Assembly (NCBI RefSeq): GCF_000374065.1
Contig: NZ_KB893312.1
Location: forward strand, 121 to 64,120
Direction: 5' to 3'
DNA: 64,000 bases
Source of the DNA: Spirosoma luteum DSM 19990
Lineage (GTDB): Bacteria > Bacteroidota > Bacteroidia > Cytophagales > Spirosomataceae
Shown here in pieces: positions 16,972 to 26,514 of the stretch. The position numbers and the translations under genes were made by a program. Below the pieces are notes generated by a model. The model was not told the DNA's origin. It worked only from the letters and a program-made list of their open reading frames with translations, and did not search any database. Every line of letters begins with the position of its first letter. The first letter of the stretch is position 1.

Positions 16972-17015
16972 ATTCGGTATCATTTTGATATCACAATGAT
17001 AGTAACTAGCCGAAT
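16972..17015. promoter_or_regulatory. nested inverted repeats upstream of the SPFH gene, candidate operator
   Basis: TATCATT (16978-16984) and AATGATA (16995-17001) are reverse complements, flanking a GATATC palindrome. An outer pair, ATTCGG (16972-16977) and CCGAAT (17010-17015), encloses them. The element lies 25-68 bp before the SPFH start codon, where a repressor would act. The ribbon-helix-helix protein of the same unit is the natural candidate, by inference. Confidence 0.5.
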
Positions 17016-17213
17016 CGGTTGTTCGCAAAGTAGAGGAACGGTCCGCAAAATCCATGAGTGGTTCCCGTTGGTCATCAACCCTGTTCCAGCCAGCTGAGGA
17101 TTAAAAAATGAGTGGCTGAGTTTACCCTTGCCGGGTAAATAAGGGCGATAGTTTACTTCTTAACCACAGTTGCACCAACTGGCAAACTATCTCCCTAAAC
17201 TGTACTGATTTAC

Positions 17214-18470
17214 GTGTCTAAACCAACTACCCGATACGCTGTTATTTTAATCACGGTACTATTTTTTCTTTGGGGATTTGCGCTGAACCTGAACCCTATC
17301 CTGATTCCCCACCTGAAAAAAGCCTGCCAACTGAGTGATGTACAATCGGCCCTTATTGATTCGGCCTCGTATATCGCTTATTTCCTGATGGCCCTTCCGG
17401 CGGGACTATTTATGAAGCGGTACGGCTACAAAGCCGGTATTACGCTGGGGCTGCTGTTGTTTGCGGGCGGTACATTTCTATTTTATCCGGCCGCCGAAAC
17501 CCGGCAATTCAACTTTTTTCTATTATCCCTGTTCATTATTGCCACGGGTTTAACCTTACTCGAAACGGCCGCGAATCCGTACATCACGGTTCTGGGCGAT
17601 GAGGAATCCGCTACGCAGCGGCTCAACTTTGCCCAGTCGTTCAATGGGCTGGCCGCCTTTCTGGCCCCCCTGGCTGGTGGCGCGTTCATACTTTCGGGTC
17701 GGAACGTGTCTGTTACGGAGCAACAGGCCATGTCGATCGGGCAATTCCAGGCTTATCTACAGGAAGAAGCCTCCTCGGTACAGGTTCCCTTTCTGATTAT
17801 CGGGGGCATTGTGCTGCTGGTAGCCCTGCTTATCAGCCGCACGGCCCTGCCCGTTATCGACGAGGAAGACCCGCTTGTTTCGCCAAAAGTGAAGGGTTCG
17901 ATTCTGGGCCAAACGAACCTGGTTGTGGGGGTAGTAGCGCAGTTTTTCTACGTAGGTGCCCAAGTGTGTGTGAGTAGCTTTTTCATTCGATTTGTGGGTC
18001 AGGTGGCTGACATCGGGGAAAAAACAGCGGCTTATATGTTATCCGGTGCGTTACTGGGTTTCATGGTTGGTCGTTTCTTCGGTACGTTTCTGATGAAATA
18101 CGTGTCTCCACCCCGACTGCTGGCACTGTATAGCCTGCTGAATATCGGCCTGTTGGCCATAGCCGTATTTGGCAGTGGAATGGTACCGGTCTACGCGCTG
18201 ATTGGGGTCGAGTTTTTCATGTCCATCATGTTTCCCACTATCTTCGCTTTGAGTATTCGGGGGTTAGGGTCCCAAACCAAACTGGGTTCTTCGCTGGTTA
18301 TCATGGCCATTGCCGGGGGAGCAGTGTTCCCGGTTATTATGGGGCAGGTGTCTGACCTGAGCAGCATGCAAACGGCCTATCTGGTACCCGCCATTTGTTT
18401 TTTACCGATTCTGTACTTTGCCGTTAAGAACTTCGCCGTTAAAAACGTACAGCTAACGGCCGCTCATTAA
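17214..18470 (+). CDS. sugar:H+ symporter of the FucP family (MFS)
   Basis: This 418-residue major-facilitator protein has about twelve membrane segments. It resembles FucP-type L-fucose permeases: FFLWGFALNLNPILIPHLKK near the start, ALIDSASYIAYFLMALPAG in TM2, and ETAANPYITVLG in the central part, all typical of the family. The start codon is GTG (17214). It should import a hexose or deoxy sugar with protons across the inner membrane. It is followed by a strong terminator and then an SDR and an alcohol dehydrogenase that suit oxidative sugar breakdown. Confidence 0.88.
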   Translation: MSKPTTRYAVILITVLFFLWGFALNLNPILIPHLKKACQLSDVQSALIDSASYIAYFLMALPAGLFMKRYGYKAGITLGLLLFAGGTFLFYPAAETRQFNFFLLSLFIIATGLTLLETAANPYITVLGDEESATQRLNFAQSFNGLAAFLAPLAGGAFILSGRNVSVTEQQAMSIGQFQAYLQEEASSVQVPFLIIGGIVLLVALLISRTALPVIDEEDPLVSPKVKGSILGQTNLVVGVVAQFFYVGAQVCVSSFFIRFVGQVADIGEKTAAYMLSGALLGFMVGRFFGTFLMKYVSPPRLLALYSLLNIGLLAIAVFGSGMVPVYALIGVEFFMSIMFPTIFALSIRGLGSQTKLGSSLVIMAIAGGAVFPVIMGQVSDLSSMQTAYLVPAICFLPILYFAVKNFAVKNVQLTAAH

Positions 18471-18523
18471 TAGTTTCTCTGTTTAACACAGATAATGATT
18501 TTTATCATAGGTTAGTAGTTAGG

Positions 18524-18553
18524 AAAGCCCCCGCCGGCTTGAGCGGGGGCTTT
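18524..18553 (+). terminator. Rho-independent terminator after the sugar symporter gene
   Basis: AAAGCCCCCGC (18524-18534) pairs perfectly with GCGGGGGCTTT (18543-18553) across an 8-nt loop and runs into a T-tract (18551-18555). It ends the FucP-like transcript 54 bp after its stop and 38 bp before the SDR start. The symmetric A/T flanks would let it work in both directions. Confidence 0.92.
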
Positions 18554-18590
18554 TTATTCGTTGTCAGGAACTAATTTGTTATGAACAGAT

Positions 18591-19382
18591 ATGGATTTAC
18601 ACTTGCAGAATAAAGTCATTATTGTCACTGGCGGGGCCAAAGGCATTGGCGAAGGTATCGTGAACGTACTGGCCGCCGAAGGAGCCATACCCGTCATTGT
18701 TGGGCGAAACGAAGCCGATAACCAGAAAGTTGTCGACGAAATTGAAGCGGCTGGACAACAGGCGTTTCAGGTCGTTGCCGAATTGACTAAACCGGAAGAA
18801 TCGGAAAAAGCAGTTAGTGCTGTACTGAAGCGGTATGGCCGGATAGATGGGGTTGTGAACAATGCGGGAGTGAACGACGGAGTAGGGCTTGAAACCGGCA
18901 ATTACGATGCGTTTATCTCGTCTCTGCACAAAAACCTGGTTCACTATTACCTGATGGTGCATCACGCACTACCCGCGTTGAAAGAATCAAAAGGGGCCAT
19001 TGTCAATATAACCTCAAAGACGGCCGACACCGGGCAGGGTGGAACCTCTGCCTACGCAGCCGCCAACGGGGGGCGCAACGCCCTGACCCGTGAGTGGGCC
19101 GTTGAGCTGTTGAAATACGGCATTCGGGTCAATGCCATTGTGGTGGCCGAATGCTGGACCCCTCTCTACGAGCGCTGGATTAAAACATTACCCAACCCAG
19201 ATGAAAAACTGGCGTCTATCGTGGCGCACATCCCGCTGGAAAACCGGATGACAACCGCCGAAGAAATTGCCAATACCACCGCTTTTCTCCTGTCGGATTG
19301 CTCCAGCCATACCACCGGGCAACTTCTGTATGTAGATGGCGGCTACGTACACCTCGACCGCGCTTTAGCCAATGCTTCCTGA
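18591..19382 (+). CDS. SDR-family oxidoreductase with Asn in place of the catalytic Lys
   Basis: This 263-residue protein is a classical short-chain dehydrogenase: the cofactor motif TGGAKGIGEG near 14, NNAG near 90 and the catalytic Ser in NITSKTAD. The active-site YxxxK reads YAAAN (in SAYAAANGGRNALTREW), so Asn stands where Lys is expected. The rest of the fold looks intact, including VDGG near the end. Members near FucP-like transporters are often L-fucose or related sugar dehydrogenases, which is my best guess. It is followed, with a 20-bp gap to the preferred start, by a zinc alcohol dehydrogenase, and the two likely form an operon. Confidence 0.82.
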   Translation: MDLHLQNKVIIVTGGAKGIGEGIVNVLAAEGAIPVIVGRNEADNQKVVDEIEAAGQQAFQVVAELTKPEESEKAVSAVLKRYGRIDGVVNNAGVNDGVGLETGNYDAFISSLHKNLVHYYLMVHHALPALKESKGAIVNITSKTADTGQGGTSAYAAANGGRNALTREWAVELLKYGIRVNAIVVAECWTPLYERWIKTLPNPDEKLASIVAHIPLENRMTTAEEIANTTAFLLSDCSSHTTGQLLYVDGGYVHLDRALANAS

Positions 19383-19401
19383 CCATTTCCCGCATAAATT
19401 T

Positions 19402-20415
19402 ATGAAAACGTTAGTCTGCACAACGCCGGGTCAGTTCGAGTATCAGCCTGGTGTAAAACCGGAGTTGACACCGGACCATGCCATCCTGCGCATTCGTCGA
19501 ATTGGTATTTGTGGCACGGACCTCCACGCATTCGAAGGAACGCAACCCTTCTTCACGTACCCCCGCATCCTGGGGCACGAACTGGCGGGCGAACTTGTAG
19601 CGGCTGATAATGCACCCGGTTTTAAACCCGGCGAAACAGTAACGTTTATCCCGTATTTCAACTGTGGTCACTGCGTTGCCTGCCGGGCTGGCAAAACAAA
19701 TTGCTGTGTCAGCCTGCAGGTGTCCGGCATTCATATGGACGGGGGGATGGTGGAGTACTTGTCGGTGCCCACTTACTCGCTGGTACACGGCGATGGCCTA
19801 AGCGTTGATGAACTAGCCCTGGTGGAGCCATTGTCCATTGGTGCCCACGGCATTCGTCGGGCCGATGTGCAACCCGGCGAATGGGTACTTGTGGTTGGAG
19901 CGGGGCCAATCGGCTTGGGCGTAATGGAGTTTGCCCGCATTGCGGGAGGGAACGTTATTGCCCTGGATATTAATGAATCACGTTTAGCTTTTTGCCGAAA
20001 TAAGCTACACGTTAATCATACGGTTTTAGCTACGGATGCGAATGTAGTTGAGCAACTGGCTATGATTACCAGTGGCGATATGCCAACCGTTGTTATTGAT
20101 GCAACGGGTAGTCTGCGGGCCATCAACAATGCATTTCAGTACATGGCCCACGGCGCACGGTATGTGCTGGTAGGGTTACAAAAAGGCGATGTCTCGTTCA
20201 GTCATCCCGATTTTCATAAGCGGGAAGGGACATTGATGAGTAGCCGAAACGCTATGCGGGCTGATTTTGAACACGTTATTGCTTCTATAAAAGACGGGCA
20301 AATAGACCCAACTACCTACATTACCCACCGGGTACCATTCGGGCAGGTACGTGACGATTTTGCGGGCTGGCTCGACCCCGCCAATGGTGTTATCAAAGCC
20401 ATGGTAGAACTGTAA
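19402..20415 (+). CDS. zinc-dependent alcohol/polyol dehydrogenase (MDR family)
   Basis: From the ATG at 19402 the protein has 337 residues. It has the catalytic zinc motif GICGTDLHAF with Cys near 38, GHELAG for the next His/Glu pair, and the structural zinc lobe CGHCVACRAGKTNCC with four Cys. The NAD(P) motif VVGAGPIGLG lies near 169. It oxidises a secondary alcohol, most likely a sugar acid or polyol of the pathway begun by the SDR next door. The frame is open ten codons further upstream (19372), overlapping the SDR end, but MKTLVCTTPGQF is the normal family start. Confidence 0.87.
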   Translation: MKTLVCTTPGQFEYQPGVKPELTPDHAILRIRRIGICGTDLHAFEGTQPFFTYPRILGHELAGELVAADNAPGFKPGETVTFIPYFNCGHCVACRAGKTNCCVSLQVSGIHMDGGMVEYLSVPTYSLVHGDGLSVDELALVEPLSIGAHGIRRADVQPGEWVLVVGAGPIGLGVMEFARIAGGNVIALDINESRLAFCRNKLHVNHTVLATDANVVEQLAMITSGDMPTVVIDATGSLRAINNAFQYMAHGARYVLVGLQKGDVSFSHPDFHKREGTLMSSRNAMRADFEHVIASIKDGQIDPTTYITHRVPFGQVRDDFAGWLDPANGVIKAMVEL

Positions 20416-20462
20416 CGCCTTACCGTTCTACCAGTAATACGCTACTCCTTCTCTGCTTTTTC

Positions 20463-20506
20463 AATGTGGCTTGCCTGCTGTAGAAATCCAGCAGGCAAGC
20501 CACATT
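20463..20506. terminator. hairpin terminator after the dehydrogenase operon
   Basis: Positions 20463-20480 and 20489-20506 are exact reverse complements (18 bp) around an 8-nt loop, 47 bp after the dehydrogenase stop. The stem is GC-rich in its upper part and flanked by ATT. The T-run is short, so efficiency is uncertain. The remaining 285 bp up to the SusC gene show TACCTTTC at 20735-20742, one base off TAnnTTTG, as the only promoter-like element. Confidence 0.75.
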
Positions 20507-20791
20507 TGCTTGCTGGTCGCGCCAGTCCCATCGAATTTACCCGTTACGCTTTGACGCAGGGAGCAATGGTACAGAAACTCGTTCCTTAAATACTTAACAG
20601 CTTCTACGCCCGATTTTGCTGATTGCAAGACCCCGCTTGTTTAGAAAAAGTTAGGATTTATCAGGTTCTGGCTGCTGGTTCTCTGGAGTTGATTGGCCCA
20701 GACGAAGAGCCCGTAATTGTTCCTGTTTTAATCGTACCTTTCGCCGTTGAAAAAGTTGATTGTATCTGGTTTTCACAAAATTTTATTCCCT

Positions 20792-23700
20792 ATGTCAACT
20801 AAATACCTACTCATTATTCGGAGCATGTACCTTTTTTGGTTAGTCTGTATAGGGGCTACCAATGGACTGGCACAAAGCACCCAATACGTCGCTAAAGGGC
20901 AAGTAACAGACCCGGAAAAACAATCTCTTCCAGGCACTACGGTTGTGGTTGTTGGCACCACAATTGGCACTACCACCGATGCTGATGGTAACTACACACT
21001 ACCTTTCTCGGTTAAACCCGGCCCGGTCACCCTGGTCTTTACGGCTATTGGGTATGAAACGCTGCGAAAGGTGATTACCGTTGGCACCGTTGAGCAACTG
21101 GTGGTCAATGCTGAACTGGTAGCTGCGACCACGAACCTGGATGAGGTGGTCATAACCGGCTCTACCTTATCCGCTCCGAAACGGGAGCTGGGCAATGCCA
21201 TCAGCACCATTAAGGCGGACGCTCTGAAACAGACCGGCTCTGGTAACCTGATCAACTCACTACAGGGGAAAGTGCCGGGTGCCCAAATCACCCAAAACTC
21301 CGGCGACCCGGCGGGTGGAATCAGCATCCGGTTACGGGGTATCAAATCGCTGGTTGGTTCGTCGGACCCGTTGTACGTAGTGGATGGGGTGATCGTGAGT
21401 AATGCCAGCACCAACGTATCACAGATTGCCCTGTCCAGTGATGTAGGCAATGCCAATGTGGGGCAGAACCGGTTGTCGGACATCAACCCGGACGATATCG
21501 CTACCATAAACGTCGTGAATGGGGCGGCTGCCGCTGCTCAATACGGGTCGCGGGCGGCTAACGGGGTCGTTATCATCACAACCAAGCGGGGGCAAACCGG
21601 CAAGCCACAGGTCACTTTCACTACCTCATTCAACATCAATGAGTTGCGCAAAGGCGTGCCGGTCAATACGTATGGCAAACAGTTTGGCTTTGCGGCCCTT
21701 CGGTTATATCCTATTGGCGGCATATCGGCCGCGCAAATTGCGGCCAATCCCGGCGTAACGACAACGGGTATCTATCGGGATGGAGCCACTACCCCGTTAG
21801 CCACAAACCTGGTGGATGTGCAGCGGTATAATTACTTCGATCAGATTTTCAGAACGGGCTACGGGACGGACAATAACCTGTCCGTTTCGGGCGGACGCGA
21901 CAACACGCAGTACTACGTATCACTCGGCTATCTCAAAAATCAGGGTATTATCAAGGACACCGATTTTACCCGGTACAACATCCGCGCCCGCGTCGACCAG
22001 CGGTTGACGAACTGGGCCAAGCTTTCGGTCGGGTTGAGTTATGCCAATAGTTTCTCTAACGAGAAAGCAAACGGCAATGTGTTCTACAGCCCAATTAACT
22101 CGGTTAATATCACCAATAATATTTATGATATTACCCAGCGCGATGCGGCTGGCAACCTGCAGGCGGTGGAGCCAACGCGGGTAAACCCGCTATCGGCCAT
22201 CGAAGACATGAAGTTTTCGCAGTCGGTGAGCCGCACCATTAATAGCTTTCAACTGAATCTGACACCCATCAGTGGGCTGACGGTTGACTACATCGTAGGT
22301 GTGGATGCGTACTCGCAGTTTGGTAAAAACTACATTCGGCCTTATCCCTACCAGGCGGTTGCCGGTTTGCCCGCAGCCCGTTATCCGTTTGGTTTTGCGG
22401 CTACGGCCACCAATCAGGTATTGCAATTCAACAACGATCTGAATGCCCAGTATGAGCGCCAGTTCAACGAGAAATTCAAACTAAACGCGGCCATCGGCTA
22501 CAGCTATCAGTACTACCAATCCGATTACTCGATAAATAGCGGGCAGAACCTATCACCGTTTATCGAAACGGTTAGCGGAGCCAGCAACACCACGTATCAG
22601 GTACGCTACGACCTGGACCGCTTTGGCCTGAGCGGGGTATTTGCGCAGGCAACCCTCGGTTACCGGAATCTGGCCTTCATCACGGGGGCCGTTCGGCGTG
22701 ACCAGTCGTCTAAATTCTCGCCCACGCAAACCAATCAGTACTACCCCAAAGTGAGCGGGTCGTTCATCGTGTCGGACCTGGATTTCTGGAAGAACCTCTC
22801 GTTCAGCAACGCTTTCAACAGCATCAAAGTACGGGCCAGTTATGGTGAAGCGGGTAACCTGTCAGGAATTGGTTCCTACGCCCGTTTCTATCAGTTCAGC
22901 CCGGTGGGTTTCCTAGGCAGAAACACGGTAGTGCCGGGCACGCAGCTGGCCAATCCCAACGTACAGCCCGAGCGGATGCGGGAACTGGAAGGTGGTGTCG
23001 ATCTGGCCTTTTTGAACGGTCGGATAAGTTTGGGCGCAACCGTATACAATCAGCAGATCAGCAACCTGGTTGTAAACCGGACGGTGGCACCCACTACGGG
23101 TGGAACCAGTATCGTCAACAATGTGGGATCGATGGAAAATAAAGGGCTTGAGATTGTGCTTGACGCGACTCCCATCAAAACCAATGATCTCATTTGGGAT
23201 GTCACTTTTATTTACAATCAGAATCGCAACAAGGTACTCGACCTGGGGGGCCAGCCAATTATCAGCCCCGATGCTTCTTCGGCTTCGGGAACGCCGGTTA
23301 ACCTGATTGTGGGTCAGCCGGTGGGCGTATTCTACGGTACGGCGTACGCCCGTAATCCAGACGGATCATTGATTTTGACTTCTTCCGGTTTTCCACAGTC
23401 TGAACGCGCATCGTCGCAGGCCAACGGGGCTATCGACTACATACCCGCGCGTAGTGGCGATGGTACCGTAGATGTGTCCAAACCAACAGCCAACGTCATT
23501 ATCGGTAATCCAAACCCCAAATGGACCGGGTCGTTCAGTACGAATTTGACGTACAAAAAACTGGCCTTTCATCTGTTGCTGGACATGGTTCAGGGCTCGG
23601 ATGTGTTCAACGCTGATAAGCGTACCCGGCAGGGAGTTGGCCTGGGTGACTTCGCCGAACAGGAACTGCGGGGCGAACTAAAACGCGGGTATATCTTCGG

Positions 23701-23971
23701 TATCTACAACACGCAGGAGTTTCGGGTCGATCCGGGTTCGTACACCAAACTGCGCGAAGTATCATTGAACTATACACTGCCCACATTAATCAAAGCCATT
23801 AGCCGCCTGACGGTAGGCGTGGTAGGGCGCAACCTGTATTCGTGGGACAAATACACCGGCTTCGACCCGGAAACCAACGCGGGGGGTAATAACGACCTGC
23901 TGCGCGGTATCGACTTCGGTAATGTTCCCATTCCCCGCACCTACCAGTTCAAACTGTCGGCCACTTTCTAA
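20792..23971 (+). CDS. SusC/RagA-type TonB-linked outer-membrane transporter
   Basis: From the ATG at 20792 the protein has 1059 residues. A signal peptide (MYLFWLVCIGATNGLAQ region) ends near residue 28. A carboxypeptidase-regulatory-like domain follows (YVAKGQVTDPEKQSLPGTTV), then a TonB plug with the SusC marks PGAQITQNSGDPAG, SIRLRGIKSL and DPLYVVDGV, and a long beta-barrel ending in a C-terminal aromatic residue (KLSATF). The frame is open to a TTG at 20747, which is less likely. It imports a glycan or other large substrate captured by the SusD partner directly downstream. No sigma/anti-sigma pair or glycosidase is adjacent. Confidence 0.95.
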   Translation: MSTKYLLIIRSMYLFWLVCIGATNGLAQSTQYVAKGQVTDPEKQSLPGTTVVVVGTTIGTTTDADGNYTLPFSVKPGPVTLVFTAIGYETLRKVITVGTVEQLVVNAELVAATTNLDEVVITGSTLSAPKRELGNAISTIKADALKQTGSGNLINSLQGKVPGAQITQNSGDPAGGISIRLRGIKSLVGSSDPLYVVDGVIVSNASTNVSQIALSSDVGNANVGQNRLSDINPDDIATINVVNGAAAAAQYGSRAANGVVIITTKRGQTGKPQVTFTTSFNINELRKGVPVNTYGKQFGFAALRLYPIGGISAAQIAANPGVTTTGIYRDGATTPLATNLVDVQRYNYFDQIFRTGYGTDNNLSVSGGRDNTQYYVSLGYLKNQGIIKDTDFTRYNIRARVDQRLTNWAKLSVGLSYANSFSNEKANGNVFYSPINSVNITNNIYDITQRDAAGNLQAVEPTRVNPLSAIEDMKFSQSVSRTINSFQLNLTPISGLTVDYIVGVDAYSQFGKNYIRPYPYQAVAGLPAARYPFGFAATATNQVLQFNNDLNAQYERQFNEKFKLNAAIGYSYQYYQSDYSINSGQNLSPFIETVSGASNTTYQVRYDLDRFGLSGVFAQATLGYRNLAFITGAVRRDQSSKFSPTQTNQYYPKVSGSFIVSDLDFWKNLSFSNAFNSIKVRASYGEAGNLSGIGSYARFYQFSPVGFLGRNTVVPGTQLANPNVQPERMRELEGGVDLAFLNGRISLGATVYNQQISNLVVNRTVAPTTGGTSIVNNVGSMENKGLEIVLDATPIKTNDLIWDVTFIYNQNRNKVLDLGGQPIISPDASSASGTPVNLIVGQPVGVFYGTAYARNPDGSLILTSSGFPQSERASSQANGAIDYIPARSGDGTVDVSKPTANVIIGNPNPKWTGSFSTNLTYKKLAFHLLLDMVQGSDVFNADKRTRQGVGLGDFAEQELRGELKRGYIFGIYNTQEFRVDPGSYTKLREVSLNYTLPTLIKAISRLTVGVVGRNLYSWDKYTGFDPETNAGGNNDLLRGIDFGNVPIPRTYQFKLSATF

Positions 23972-23981
23972 AACTGAACGT

Positions 23982-25292
23982 ATGAAACCACTACCTATAG
24001 CCATAGTAACTGGCCTGCTTTTGTCGCAGTTTGCCTGTAGCAACAAGGAATACCTGAACCCCAGTACCATCAGTCAGTCGCAGGCGGTTAGCTCACCCGA
24101 TGGATTGATGACGCTTTCCAACGGGCTGCAATACCGATACACAACCGGGGGAGCGCTGAGTGTGCTCTACGCCCGAACGGCAGGAGCAGGATTGACCACC
24201 CGCGAACAATTCGTGCTCAACGTAGGTAACCTCGACGAAGCCAACCTGGCCCTCGGGGCCGCTAATGTCAGCAATATTAACAGCGTAGTGCGCAATCTGT
24301 GGACGCAGAGCCACCTGGTCCGGTCAAATGCCGAATTGATTCTGGCTAATACGGGCGTCGTGGCCGAAGCCGGTACCAAAAGTGGAATTGTTGGCTACGC
24401 ATCCATTTTTCGGGGATTGTCACTTGGTACGTTGGGGTTGTTTTTTGAGCAGTCGCCCATTACAACCGGCGATAATGTTCCGTTTGTTCCTAGGGCGCAG
24501 GTGTTTATAGAAGCGATCAGTACGCTCGAATCGGCCGCCACGCAGGTAGCAGCCGCACCCGTGACGGCTAACTTCACGGGTAAAATTGTGCCGGGTATCG
24601 ATATTCCCAATACCATTCAGGCTTTGATTGCGCGCTACGCCCTGTTTTCGGGGGATTATGACAAGGCGCTGGCGGCTGCTGCTAAGGTTGACCTGACAAA
24701 AAAATCGGTCTTTAACTTCGACGACAATACCCGAAATCCATTGTTTGAAGTTACGTTCGGCAACCTCAACGTATTCCAGCCGACCAACGCCAGTCTCGGC
24801 CTGTCGGGCGCCCTGGCACCCGATGCGGCTGATAAACGAATCGCCTTTCTAACCAGACCCAGCACTAATGTAGCCGTAGCTCCCGTCATTGCCACGGCTT
24901 TCTATACGGCAAACAATGCGGCTGTTCCGGTCTATCTGCCGGGCGAAATGCTGTTGATTCAGGCGGAAGCCTACGCCCGAAAAGGAGATCTGGTCAACGC
25001 GGTAGCTGCGCTGAATAAAGTGCTGACTAAAACAGCCGCTCAGGATGCGTTTGGTATTGGTGCTGGTTTGTCCACCTATGCCGGTGCCCAGACGGCTGAT
25101 GCGATTCTGACAGAAATTTACCGAAACCGCCAGATCGAACTGGCTTATCAGGGTTTTCGGCTGGAAGACAGTCGCCGGTTCAATCGGCCGGGGCCGGGTG
25201 CTGCCAATGCGGAGCGTAACCGTAATTTCTTCCCTTATCCGCTGACGGAACGGAACAACAACACGAGTACGCCCGCCGATCCGGCTAACTAA
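23982..25292 (+). CDS. SusD/RagB-type surface lipoprotein
   Basis: From the ATG at 23982 the 436-residue protein has a lipoprotein signal peptide with Cys19 (LLLSQFACS). It has the SusD pattern: the N-terminal YLNPST segment, helical TPR-like stretches, and the late motif YRNRQIELAYQGFRLEDSRRF. It should be the substrate-capturing lid of the SusC barrel encoded ten bases upstream. It is shorter than many SusD proteins (commonly 500 or more). The frame is open further upstream within susC, but only this start gives a lipobox. A bidirectional terminator follows. Confidence 0.92.
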   Translation: MKPLPIAIVTGLLLSQFACSNKEYLNPSTISQSQAVSSPDGLMTLSNGLQYRYTTGGALSVLYARTAGAGLTTREQFVLNVGNLDEANLALGAANVSNINSVVRNLWTQSHLVRSNAELILANTGVVAEAGTKSGIVGYASIFRGLSLGTLGLFFEQSPITTGDNVPFVPRAQVFIEAISTLESAATQVAAAPVTANFTGKIVPGIDIPNTIQALIARYALFSGDYDKALAAAAKVDLTKKSVFNFDDNTRNPLFEVTFGNLNVFQPTNASLGLSGALAPDAADKRIAFLTRPSTNVAVAPVIATAFYTANNAAVPVYLPGEMLLIQAEAYARKGDLVNAVAALNKVLTKTAAQDAFGIGAGLSTYAGAQTADAILTEIYRNRQIELAYQGFRLEDSRRFNRPGPGAANAERNRNFFPYPLTERNNNTSTPADPAN

Positions 25293-25314
25293 AAAGATAT
25301 AGGAATAAAAGATG

Positions 25315-25366
25315 AAAACGTGACGATAGCGTCAAGGAAATTTCTTTAACGCTATCGTCACGTTTT
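25315..25366. terminator. bidirectional terminator between convergent genes
   Basis: AAAACGTGACGATAGCGT (25315-25332) is the reverse complement of 25349-25366, with further weak pairing in the loop. A/T flanks on both sides give T-tracts in either direction. It lies between the SusD stop and the stop of the minus-strand Gfo/Idh gene, so it serves both. Confidence 0.85.
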
Positions 25367-25369
25367 ATA

Positions 25370-26446
25370 TTACAGCTTCACCGGTAACCCCGTCCTGGTC
25401 GATTCGTAGATAGCCTGAAACAGCGCGACAACCTTACGGCCATCCTCTCCCGTTACCATGGGGGGGCGTTTCTGCCGGATGGCATCCCGGAATTCGGCGA
25501 TTTGCAGGCCAAAGTAATACACCGTGGCGTCGATGGTGTTGAAGAAGGCCGTGTCTTCTTCGATGAATTTAGCCAGATGCGTTTCTTCACCGGGAACAGT
25601 CCATAAATCATTGACGGGAGGATCGGTGATGCTCGACCGTCCGGCAATGAACAGGGCACCGCCATCCGTCTGCACCCCGACCGAGGCACCGTTCTGCCCA
25701 TGCACGTGGACTTTGCCGAAAATGCCGGGCTTCTGCGAGTTGCTGACGATGATGTTTCCCAACCCGCCGTTTTTGAATTTGACAATGGCCAGCGCCGTAT
25801 CGTCCACCTCGATATACGGGTGGTTCAGGTTACTCCAGACGCCGTACACTTCGTCGATATCACCCATGTACCAGCAAAGCAAATCCAGTTGGTGGGGCGA
25901 CTGGTTGACCAGCACGCCACCGCCCTCGTCGGCCCAGGTGCCGCGCCAGGCATCGCTTTTGTAGTATTCTTCATCGCGCCAGCCGAGCATTTGAATGGTG
26001 CCGAGTACCGGCTTACCGATTTTTCCGGCATCAATGGCTTCCCGAATCCGCATGGAGGGTGCGTAGAATCGGCGTTGGCTAATTACGCCCAGGTACCGGT
26101 TACTGCGCCGGGCCGCGTCAATCATGGCGTCACAATCCTCCAGCGTAGAGGCTAAAGGCTTCTCGACTAGCACGTGCGAACCAGCCTCCAGCGCAGCAAT
26201 GGTTGGTTCGCGGTGGGCGGGGTGCGTAGTGCAGACAAGGCAAAGGTCTATCTTTTCCCGCTCCACCATTTCGCGCACATCGGTATAGGCTTTGATGCCG
26301 TACTGCCGGGCGAAATCATCGGCTTTATGGAAGGTGCGCCCATACACAGCTACTAACTGGGTATTGGGCGTTTGCAATGCGGCTTTGGCGTGCAAATGAG
26401 CCACTTTGCCGGGGCCGATAACGGCAATTCGGAGGAGAGCAGGCAT
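25370..26446 (-). CDS. Gfo/Idh/MocA-family oxidoreductase
   Basis: This 358-residue protein has an N-terminal Rossmann fold (LRIAVIGPGKVAHLHAK) and the family's signature EKPLAST near residue 99, with the catalytic Lys. The C-terminal part contains GGGVLVNQSPHQLDLLCWY, the usual HQxDL-type motif with His. Such enzymes oxidise or epimerise sugars, inositols or sugar acids with NAD(P). The frame is open for ten more codons upstream; MPALLRIAVIG is the natural start. It is convergent with the SusC/SusD operon and may act on the imported sugar, by inference. No signal peptide is present. Confidence 0.88.
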   Translation of the reverse strand: MPALLRIAVIGPGKVAHLHAKAALQTPNTQLVAVYGRTFHKADDFARQYGIKAYTDVREMVEREKIDLCLVCTTHPAHREPTIAALEAGSHVLVEKPLASTLEDCDAMIDAARRSNRYLGVISQRRFYAPSMRIREAIDAGKIGKPVLGTIQMLGWRDEEYYKSDAWRGTWADEGGGVLVNQSPHQLDLLCWYMGDIDEVYGVWSNLNHPYIEVDDTALAIVKFKNGGLGNIIVSNSQKPGIFGKVHVHGQNGASVGVQTDGGALFIAGRSSITDPPVNDLWTVPGEETHLAKFIEEDTAFFNTIDATVYYFGLQIAEFRDAIRQKRPPMVTGEDGRKVVALFQAIYESTRTGLPVKL

Positions 26447-26514
26447 AATTGTTCTAATCGTATTCCAACCAAACACGCTGGAATGGGGTCATCTACTTGA
26501 AAAATGGCTTATCA

